This document shows, piece after piece, positions 34,646-40,796 of a stretch of 64,000 nt of DNA. Origin of the DNA: Paenibacillus silviterrae (lineage in GTDB: Bacteria > Bacillota > Bacilli > Paenibacillales > NBRC-103111); the NCBI RefSeq assembly GCF_030167925.1, contig NZ_JASKUT010000001.1, forward strand, positions 248,001 to 312,000. The letters run 5' to 3'. Numbering within the stretch: position 1 is the first letter of the stretch; each line of letters starts with the position of its first letter. The translations under genes and the position numbers were made by a program. The notes below the pieces were generated by a model that was not told the origin of the DNA, did not search any database, and saw only the letters and a list, made by a program, of their open reading frames with translations.

Positions 34646-34924
34646 GAATTCACCTGGAAACAAAATAGCAAGGACTATGATTTTGTTGTCTTGTTTCTGA
34701 TAGTAGATTCTGAATTTCTTAACAACTACACGAGATAAACCTGCATAAGTTCTACTTTCTTCTATATACGATTTACTTAATATAGGGTTGGTTAACAGTG
34801 CCTCTGTTTCTAAGATAAGGCTAATGATAAAATCATATGTCTCTTCTGGTGTAAATCTATCACTTCGAAATCTGACCAGCTTTTTTCTTACCGCAGGTAG
34901 CCAAACTAAAAGGTAAGGATCCAT
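34643..34924 (-). CDS. RelE/ParE-type toxin
   Basis: A 93-residue protein of the RelE/ParE fold size: helical N-terminus (AVRKKLVRFRSDRFTPEE), a central ILSKSYIEESRTYAGLSRVV and a basic strand pair KKFRIYYQKQDNKIIVLAI. The family inhibits translation (mRNA cleavage) or gyrase. Its ATG overlaps the antitoxin stop by one base (TAATG), the standard type II coupling with the antitoxin first. Confidence 0.75.
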   Translation of the reverse strand: MDPYLLVWLPAVRKKLVRFRSDRFTPEETYDFIISLILETEALLTNPILSKSYIEESRTYAGLSRVVVKKFRIYYQKQDNKIIVLAILFPGEF

Positions 34925-35190
34925 TATTCGAAATCCTCTTTCGAAAGAGATTTTAGTAAATCGGATGTTGAGATCCCTAGTCCTTGCTTATATTCACTTT
35001 GGCTTTGGGCGATCATTTCCTTTAAGTCCTTATTTGCCAGAACATCTGCTTCAATAGTACGATTGTCTTCTTCTTGTAGTACTATAGTAAATTTTCCTTT
35101 ACCGGGAATAAAGAACTGGCCGACGGAATTATTTCGGTCAAGATTAGAAATGTAGTCCATTAATTCTTCTGAAGTATTCAGTTTTTCCAT
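34924..35190 (-). CDS. Type II antitoxin
   Basis: An 88-residue acidic protein; ATG 35190 is used because AAAGGAAGTG fits it better than GTG 35199. It has an N-terminal ELMDYISNLDRNNSVGQFFI and FTIVLQEEDNRTIEADVLAN, and a disordered acidic tail ISTSDLLKSLSKEDFE suited to toxin binding. There is no classical HTH, so this may be a non-DNA-binding or Phd-like antitoxin. Confidence 0.7.
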   Translation of the reverse strand: MEKLNTSEELMDYISNLDRNNSVGQFFIPGKGKFTIVLQEEDNRTIEADVLANKDLKEMIAQSQSEYKQGLGISTSDLLKSLSKEDFE

Positions 35191-35284
35191 TTTGTTCACT
35201 TCCTTTTATCATATTAATGATGGATTAATTCATTATATCACAATGCAAATAAATACGAACATCGACAATCTATGTACTTGAGGA

Positions 35285-35814
35285 TTACATCGTATCGTGT
35301 ACATATCGTCAAGAAATTCGACAATACCGGGGAGGACCTGGAGGATTTGATCTCGATCGGCACCATTGGCTTAATCAAAGCGATCGAATCGTTTAGTCCC
35401 GACAAAGGGACCAAGCTTGCGACGTTTGCAGCACGCTGTATCGAGAATGAGATTCTGATGCATCTGCGGTCACAGAAAAAGACGAAGAAGGACGTCTCGC
35501 TTCATGACCCCATCGGTACGGACAAGGAGGGAAATGAGATTTCACTGATTGACATCCTCGGGACAGAAGCGGACGATGTCGTGGATAAGGTGCAGCTGAA
35601 GATAGAGAAGTCGAAGATCTATAAGAATCTGGATATCTTGGATGAGCGGGAGCGGGAGGTCGTGGTTGGTCGCTTCGGGCTTGAGACGGGAGGCGAGGAG
35701 CGGATGCAGCGGGAGATCGCGAAGGAGCTGGGGATTTCGCGCTCGTATGTGTCACGGATCGAGAAGCGGGCGCTGATGAAGCTGTATCATGAGTTTTATA
35801 AGCAGAAGAGGTAG
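35285..35814 (+). pseudogene. sigK: 5'-truncated sigK copy 3
   Basis: Nearly identical to copy 1 from the shared TTACATCGTATCGTG junction to about 35720, then with synonymous differences like those of copy 2 (GGGATTTCGCGCTCGTATGT). A frame of 180 residues can start at ATG 35272, without a ribosome binding site. It lacks SigK region 2.1 and the pro-sequence. Confidence 0.85.
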
Positions 35815-35865
35815 AATGGATGCTAAGGGCTTGAAGGTATGCGGAAGTCGTGTTACGATAAGAAT

Positions 35866-35990
35866 AACAAAAGAGACGTGCGCCAACACGTCTCCCTGCA
35901 TAACAGTTTGGATGGGGCTACCCTCCAAAATCGTATGGAATCAGAGAAGTAACCCACTACCTGGCGTTCAACTAGGGTGGGTTACTTTCT
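35866..35990 (+). ncRNA. Candidate antisense antitoxin RNA of the type I system
   Basis: TTGAAG (35831-35836), a 17-bp spacer and TACGAT (35854-35859) predict a start near 35866. The RNA would open with a stable hairpin GAGACGTG-CGCCAA-CACGTCTC (35873-35894), contain TGGATGGGGCTACCCTCCA (35911-35929) and end at the strong terminator 35948-35986. It converges on, and overlaps, the 3' end of the toxin mRNA, as in txpA/ratA and fst par loci. Confidence 0.6.
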
Positions 35991-35992
35991 TT
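35948..35992. terminator. Shared bidirectional terminator of the type I module
   Basis: AGTAACCCAC (35948) pairs perfectly with GTGGGTTACT (35977), followed on the plus strand by TTCTTTTTT. The toxin stop codon lies inside the right arm. Confidence 0.75.
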
Positions 35993-36068
35993 TTTCGATA
36001 TATGTCAAAAGCGCCAAAAGGAAAGTTCCGAAAGCGATAAAGGACATGATCGTTTGGAAAGTATCCAT
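35982..36068 (-). CDS. Holin-like type I toxin peptide, 28 residues
   Basis: The peptide reads MDTFQTIMSFIAFGTFLLAL followed by a charged end (EKRK): one TM helix with a short basic tail, typical of putative holin-like toxins and of TxpA/BsrG/Fst-class membrane toxins. ATG 36068 lies behind a perfect AGGAGG. On the mRNA that AGGAGG (36081-36076) can pair completely with CCTCCT (36090-36085) across a GAG loop, hiding the ribosome binding site. The promoter TTTACT-N16-TATAAT is at 36152-36125 on the minus strand. The convergent RNA at 35866 is the expected antitoxin. It lies between sigK copies 3 and 4. Confidence 0.75.
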   Translation of the reverse strand: MDTFQTIMSFIAFGTFLLALLTYIEKRK

Positions 36069-36124
36069 CGCACCACCTCCTCTCAGGAGGGGACCGATCC
36101 ACCACAAGCTGGTTATGCGTGTCT

Positions 36125-36152
36125 ATTATACCATAGTTTTGATTCTAGTAAA
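36125..36152 (-). promoter_or_regulatory. Promoter of the holin-like toxin
   Basis: Minus strand TTTACT (36152-36147), 16-bp spacer, TATAAT (36130-36125); the predicted leader of about 50 nt contains the hairpin masking the ribosome binding site. 36160-36355 shows nothing further. Confidence 0.6.
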
Positions 36153-36355
36153 TCTAAAATAGTACATACGTTCCTGTTTCGCCATGAATTCTATTGTGTC
36201 TTATCAAACAGAGTCTCATCTGATGATAGTACCAAGAAGGTAATGATATATTAAGAAATTGAGTTACAGAACAGTTAGTGGAAGGGTTTAAATCTGATTC
36301 ATAAGTGGACCATAGCAGAAAAATTGTTTGCATGGTTCTTTTTGGTTGCCACAAG

Positions 36356-36597
36356 TTACATCGTATCGTGTATATATTGTCAAAAAATTCGATAATACCG
36401 GGGAGGACCTGGAGGATTTGATCTCGATCGGCACCATTGGCTTAATCAAAGCGATCGAATCGTTTAGTCCCGACAAAGGGACCAAGCTTGCGACGTTTGC
36501 AGCACGCTGTATCGAGAATGAGATTCTGATGCATCTGCGGTCACAGAAAAAGACGAAGAAGGACGTCTCGCTTCATGACCCCATCGGTACGGACAAA
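36356..36597 (+). pseudogene. sigK: sigK copy 4, truncated at both ends
   Basis: It begins with the same TTACATCGTATCGTG junction and runs through region 2, but the homology stops abruptly after the codons for PIGTDK (36597), where unrelated sequence begins. No region 3 or 4 remains. Confidence 0.85.
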
Positions 36598-36685
36598 CCT
36601 AACAATGTGACCTTGATTACATCCAACTTGCCGTTTTCAAGATACCATGTAGTTGAAATAAGAATACGTGAAATCTAAAAACAAA

Positions 36686-36701
36686 TGTGAATTAATTCAC
36701 A
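36686..36701. promoter_or_regulatory. Perfect Rex/FNR/CRP-like palindrome
   Basis: TGTGAATTAATTCACA is a perfect 16-bp dyad matching TGTGA-N6-TCACA; with one more 3' A it differs by one base from the Rex consensus TTGTGAAWWWWTTCACAA. It lies 21 bp before the start of a 24-residue frame. Confidence 0.55.
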
Positions 36702-36722
36702 AATGACAAGGAGATGTTTGGG

Positions 36723-36797
36723 ATGAAAGAATGGATGGAAGGGAATAAGTTTATGGCGTGGCTGATGGTTTTTGTACTGCAAGCCGGGGTTAAATGA
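36723..36797 (+). CDS. Possible 24-residue membrane-active peptide
   Basis: ATG 36723 lies behind AAGGAG and encodes MKEWMEGNKFMAWLMVFVLQ plus AGVK, a short amphipathic-to-hydrophobic peptide. It directly follows the palindromic operator. No family can be assigned. Confidence 0.4.
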   Translation: MKEWMEGNKFMAWLMVFVLQAGVK

Positions 36798-36889
36798 GAT
36801 GAAGGCAGCGCCCGATAAGACAGGTTAACGAAGTAGTATTGAACGGAAGGGTGAAGTCGATGCATAGGCAAGCTAAAAAAACAAAATAT

Positions 36890-36950
36890 GTGTTCTAAAC
36901 AAGTATTTGGAAAATCAAGGACTTGTTTATTTTTTTAAACATAATTTTGC
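36890..36950. repeat. Diverged copy of the 27371-27425 hairpin repeat
   Basis: TGTTCTAAACAAG and AAAATCAAGGACTTGTTTA followed by ACATAATTTTGCCG match 27375-27425. The hairpin arms are imperfect here and a T7 tract follows. Confidence 0.55.
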
Positions 36951-37053
36951 CGATGAGTATGCTTGTCAAAACGGCAGCCTAATGGGTTAAGTGACATGTA
37001 AACGGTTGAGAAAGACTGTAATCGAAAGTTGCCCATTGAGGAAACAAAATAAA

Positions 37054-37250
37054 TTACATTGTTTAGTGTACACATCTCAAAAAATTCGATAATACCGGGG
37101 AGGACCTGGAGGTTTTGAACTCGACCGGTACGATCGGATTGATCAAAGTAATCTAATCGTTCATCCCCGGCATAGGGACCAAACACGCCACCTTCGCTGC
37201 ACGCTGTATCGAGAATGAAATCCTGATGCATCTACGGTCGATGAAAAAGA
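37054..37250 (+). pseudogene. sigK: Highly decayed sigK copy 5
   Basis: TTACATTGTTTAGTGTACACATCTCAAAAAATTCG still aligns with the common left junction and the HIVKKF region; region 2 can be followed (ACACGCCACCTTCGCTGCAC, then ATCGAGAATGAAATCC), but there are deletions and stops. Homology ends near the GATGAAAAAGA at about 37250. It is the oldest-looking copy and lies directly before the ABC exporter leader. Confidence 0.8.
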
Positions 37251-37255
37251 TTGGC

Positions 37256-37315
37256 CTCCGCCATCGTTTACAGGTTAGGCAATCTGCGTTACTCTAAGAG
37301 TAATGAAAGGCGGAG
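37256..37315 (+). promoter_or_regulatory. Structured leader of the ABC exporter gene
   Basis: CTCCGCC (37256-37262) can pair with GGCGGAG (37309-37315), which contains the ribosome binding site of the next gene; inside it TTACTC-TAA-GAGTAA forms a second hairpin (about 37290-37304). This could control translation. Confidence 0.45.
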
Positions 37316-37321
37316 ATACCC

Positions 37322-39469
37322 TTGCAGTTTATACAAACTGTGCTGCGTTACTTTATGGTAAGCAAACGAATGTTCGGTTTATTTATATTGTGCATTCTCG
37401 TCGAAGTTGCATATGCGGTCGCAGCTCCCTTAAGCCTCAAGTATTTCGTGGATGATGCTTTTGTCCCGAAGAATGTACACGTTTTTGTCATCATTCTGAG
37501 CTTATTAATCGGTGGCGGTTCGCTCAATATCTTGGCAAATCTCTACGGTGACTACGCGCTGGGCAAGCTCAGCGGGGAAGTGATTCGGAAGCTGAGGCTG
37601 GAGCTGTTTGACCATGTGCAGAAGCAATCGTTTTATTTCTTTCATCGTTTCCAGGTCGGCGATCTAGTCACGCGTTTCATTTCGGATATGGGTGGAATGG
37701 AGAAGGTGATTCGCGGCTCCTTTCCTTTTACGATAAGGGAGTCCTTAAGCATCTTGCTCGGATTAATCATGCTTTTTTCTATTGAATGGAAGCTGACTCT
37801 GGCGATGCTGGCCTGCTCGACACTGATGTTCATCGGTCCAAGGCTGCTCCAAGGCCGAGCGGAGTCCGCCAATATGAACTATAAGCTGGCACAGGAGCGG
37901 TTCTCCAATACGATCGATGAGATGGTCAAGGGCCACAAGACCATCAAAAGCCTGCATTTGCAGGGCAGGCTCAAGCAAGCGGCACAAAAGAACATTCAAG
38001 AGCTGTTCTCTTTCGGATTCCGGCTGCATGTTACAAATTCTTTAATGGAGCGGCTGCCCTTAACCGCTTTATTGATTCTCAATGGGATCATGCTCAGCTT
38101 CGGGGGATACTTGATTTTTCAAGATGAGTTGACGGTCGGAGGGTTCATGGCCTTCTTTACCTTGTTTATGAGTGTGGGTCAGGCTGTATCCAATCTATCA
38201 TTTCTCATTCCGAACCTCATTGAATCGAGCATTAGCTTCGGACGCGTCGGGGAAATTCTCGATTATAAACCCGATGTGCCTGAAGCATCGGATGCCGTTC
38301 AGCTGCCTGTTTCCCTGCAGCCGATTCGAATGGAACAGGTTTCCTTTGGCTATACCGAGGATACCCTTCAATTGCAGGAGGTCAGCCTTCAGATTGAAGC
38401 GGGAAGTTATGTCGCATTCGTCGGTCCTAGCGGCTCAGGCAAAAGCACCGCGCTGCAGCTGTTATCACGTTTCTACGATCCGAAGCTGGGCACAGTCTCC
38501 ATCGGCGGGCAAAACTTGCGATCCGTAAGCGAGGCTTCCTTAAGAAGACATGCCGTCTTAGTCACGCAGGACACCTTCTTGTTTAACGGAACCATCCGGG
38601 AGAATTTGCTGCTGGATCGTACGGAACTAACGGAAGAGGATCTCACGGAAGCTGTAAAGCAGGTGGACATGCATCGCGTTATCCAAAGCTGGCCTAACGG
38701 GTATGATACGCAGGTTCAGCAGGGTGGTGGAACGTTATCCGGCGGGGAACGTCAGCGCCTGTCGCTGGCACGTGCACTCCTGCGAAGACCGAAGCTGCTG
38801 CTGCTGGACGAAGTCACATCGGCATTAGATCCTGCTGCAGAGGCAGAAATCAATCGGGTGATTGAGAGGATTCGCCGCAGTCAAACGATTGTCTCCGTCA
38901 CGCATCGGTTAGCCTCGGTTGTTGGCGCTGACCGGATATACGTGTTTCAAGAGGGGCGTATCGTAGAATCCGGTACACATGAAGAGCTGCTGCGATCCGG
39001 CGGCCTTTACAGAAGCCTGTGGGATAAACAACACGGCTTTCATCTTTCCCATGACGGCCTGTATGCAACCGTGGATGCGGAAAGACTTGCCCAGCTGCCC
39101 TTTTTTGCAGGAATCGAGCCGTCTTTGCTTCAGGATATTTCCGGTCTTTTTGCAACGGAAACCTGCCATGAGGGCGAATCGATCGTACGTGAAGGTGAGG
39201 AAGGCAACAAATGTTATATCATTGTACGCGGCAAGTTTGAAATTTTGAAGCAGCTCACGGCCGGCGATCCGACGCGGGTGGCGGTTCTGCAGGATGGCGA
39301 CCACTTCGGGGAAATCGCTTTGCTGAAGGACATTCCACGGACAGCTACGGTGAGAGCCCTAGTCCCCTCCGTCCTTTTATCCATAAGGCGAGAGGCGTTT
39401 GCTAAATTATTAAGCGAACACCCTCATATTCGCAAAACGCTGGAACAAATTCTGGTGAGCCGCATGTGA
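37322..39469 (+). CDS. ABC exporter with C-terminal cyclic-nucleotide-binding-like domain
   Basis: A 715-residue half-transporter starting at TTG 37322 behind AGGCGGAG. Six TM helices occupy residues about 15-300. The ATPase (about 335-565) has Walker A GPSGSGKST (near 367), signature LSGGERQRLSLARAL (near 471), Walker B LLLLDEVTSALD (near 493) and the H-loop VTHR. Residues about 585-710 form a CRP/cNMP-binding-like beta barrel (EGEEGNKCYIIVRGKFEIL, FGEIALLKDIPRTATVRA). There is no N-terminal C39 peptidase. Linked to a small peptide gene and two GNAT-like genes in one operon, it probably exports the peptide product, with the sensory domain gating transport. Confidence 0.92.
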   Translation: MQFIQTVLRYFMVSKRMFGLFILCILVEVAYAVAAPLSLKYFVDDAFVPKNVHVFVIILSLLIGGGSLNILANLYGDYALGKLSGEVIRKLRLELFDHVQKQSFYFFHRFQVGDLVTRFISDMGGMEKVIRGSFPFTIRESLSILLGLIMLFSIEWKLTLAMLACSTLMFIGPRLLQGRAESANMNYKLAQERFSNTIDEMVKGHKTIKSLHLQGRLKQAAQKNIQELFSFGFRLHVTNSLMERLPLTALLILNGIMLSFGGYLIFQDELTVGGFMAFFTLFMSVGQAVSNLSFLIPNLIESSISFGRVGEILDYKPDVPEASDAVQLPVSLQPIRMEQVSFGYTEDTLQLQEVSLQIEAGSYVAFVGPSGSGKSTALQLLSRFYDPKLGTVSIGGQNLRSVSEASLRRHAVLVTQDTFLFNGTIRENLLLDRTELTEEDLTEAVKQVDMHRVIQSWPNGYDTQVQQGGGTLSGGERQRLSLARALLRRPKLLLLDEVTSALDPAAEAEINRVIERIRRSQTIVSVTHRLASVVGADRIYVFQEGRIVESGTHEELLRSGGLYRSLWDKQHGFHLSHDGLYATVDAERLAQLPFFAGIEPSLLQDISGLFATETCHEGESIVREGEEGNKCYIIVRGKFEILKQLTAGDPTRVAVLQDGDHFGEIALLKDIPRTATVRALVPSVLLSIRREAFAKLLSEHPHIRKTLEQILVSRM

Positions 39470-39498
39470 GGAATCGGAACCGAGAAAGGAGCTTTCCA

Positions 39499-40014
39499 AT
39501 GACAACCATTGTCAAACGGTGCGTCAGCGACGAGGCTTTGGCCGCCGTCAGTTTATTTGCTATTGAGAACAGACACGAACTCCACCCTTCTTTCGGCACC
39601 TTGGATATGGTCTCCCTCTTATGTTCTCATATTACGCAAGGTCATTTGATTTATATCACGGATGCTGACCATCGAGTGTTCGGGATGATGACTTACTACC
39701 ACGGAACGCCTGATAAAGAATTCAATGATAAGGAAATTGCCTTCGTTAACTTTGCCATAATGGACAGGGCCTACAGAGGGACACGCCTGTTTGCCAAAGG
39801 GCTTTACTACATGGTGGAGTTGATCATCGAAGCACATCCGGATGTACAGGAGCTCAGATTCAACGCATTATCGGAAAATGCATACTTATGCAGACTGTAT
39901 TCCAAATTTGCCAGTGCCACCTATACTCAGGAGAGTAAACTTGGAGAAGAGACCGTATTTTGTGCGAAAATTCACCAATTAAGATCTACCTTATCTCGAT
40001 TTTTCAAGGTATAA
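39499..40014 (+). CDS. GNAT-like protein 1 of the peptide operon
   Basis: A 171-residue protein; ATG 39499 lies behind AAAGGAG (the frame extends to 39466, overlapping the exporter stop). It has an acyltransferase-like core with IAFVNFAIMDRAYRGTRLFA, then KGLYYMVELIIEAHPDV and FNALSENAYLCRLYSKFASA. The acyl-CoA P-loop is atypical. Together with the paralogue-like protein at 40183 it frames the 42-residue peptide, so peptide acylation is a reasonable guess. Confidence 0.7.
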   Translation: MTTIVKRCVSDEALAAVSLFAIENRHELHPSFGTLDMVSLLCSHITQGHLIYITDADHRVFGMMTYYHGTPDKEFNDKEIAFVNFAIMDRAYRGTRLFAKGLYYMVELIIEAHPDVQELRFNALSENAYLCRLYSKFASATYTQESKLGEETVFCAKIHQLRSTLSRFFKV

Positions 40015-40054
40015 TTAGGAAAAATAAAGGTTTTATAGAAATGGAGGATAACAC

Positions 40055-40183
40055 ATGTTTTTGCCACCACCGAACATTGATAAGAAAACTGGCGGTAAGT
40101 TAGGAAGATTTGCCATTCTCAATGACACCTTAAGAGCAGTTCCGCAAATTCAACCACAACCGCAACCGCAGCCGGCGAAGTAA
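40055..40183 (+). CDS. 42-residue Pro/Gln-tailed peptide, candidate modified-peptide precursor
   Basis: ATG 40055 sits behind a strong ATGGAGGATAA ribosome binding site. The peptide starts MFLPPPNIDKKTGGKLGRFA, continues with ILNDTLRAV and ends in PQIQPQPQPQPQPAK-like repeats (Pro-Gln alternation). There is no signal peptide or TM, and no double-Gly leader or Cys. Its stop overlaps the start of the next GNAT-like gene (TAATG), so the two are translationally coupled. It lies between two GNAT-like genes downstream of an ABC exporter. Its position, size and coupling suggest the substrate of the operon; Lys side chains are possible modification sites. This role is inference. Confidence 0.6.
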   Translation: MFLPPPNIDKKTGGKLGRFAILNDTLRAVPQIQPQPQPQPAK

Positions 40184-40725
40184 TGTTCTTCCTATGTCGA
40201 CCGTGCACCACGGAACTGGACTATGAGGGGTACATGAAGTTTCTGCTCCGGCACTTTACGGATCTGAACTTGCCGTATGCATTTGCCGTAAAGCTTAGCT
40301 TTGTTAGTAGCCCGCTCCTTTTCGGCAAGGCGATGCTGATCCTCTCGGACGACGATTACGATGTTGTTGGAGTTGCCGGATTCGTCTATGGAACCGGTAC
40401 TAACAGCTATGAGGATCGGCATATTTGCCAGGTGGAGGTCGCTTATCTTCGTCCGGAATATCGGCGTACGACTTTGTTTATGCAAGGTCTGCTGACGCTT
40501 CTAGGCGAGATTAAAGCGGGAAGTCCGGAGGTCGAGAAGGTTCAGTTCTGGGTAGCAGAGGGTCAATCGGAGGAGGAAAGGCTCTTCTCTAAATTTACCG
40601 CCTTACCGGGATCAGAACGGCATATCGTGAATGGTCTGGCGTGTCATCAGATACCGTTTCGTGGGCTGGAGGACTATTGCTCGAGGTTCCAAAGACGGTA
40701 CGAGACGGTCGAAGGGTCAAAGTGA
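40183..40725 (+). CDS. GNAT-like protein 2, coupled to the peptide gene
   Basis: A 180-residue protein whose ATG 40183 shares its A with the TAA of the peptide gene. GNAT-like features: VEVAYLRPEYRRTTLFMQGL (beta-4/alpha-3 with RR loop), then LLTLLGEIKAGSPEVEKVQF and a C-terminal LFSKFTALPGSERHIVNGL. Distantly similar in layout to the protein at 39499. It probably modifies the peptide or the same small molecule. Confidence 0.65.
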   Translation: MFFLCRPCTTELDYEGYMKFLLRHFTDLNLPYAFAVKLSFVSSPLLFGKAMLILSDDDYDVVGVAGFVYGTGTNSYEDRHICQVEVAYLRPEYRRTTLFMQGLLTLLGEIKAGSPEVEKVQFWVAEGQSEEERLFSKFTALPGSERHIVNGLACHQIPFRGLEDYCSRFQRRYETVEGSK

Positions 40726-40733
40726 ATACCAGT

Positions 40734-40780
40734 CACAGCAAAAAGGCACTGACTTTACAGTTCAGTGTCTTTTTGCTGTG
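40734..40780. terminator. Long bidirectional terminator
   Basis: CACAGCAAAAAGGCACTGA pairs with TCAGTGTCTTTTTGCTGTG, 19 bp with one mismatch. It separates the peptide operon from the convergent YesM-type kinase. Confidence 0.8.
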
Positions 40781-40796
40781 TGTGTAAAGCCCCGGC

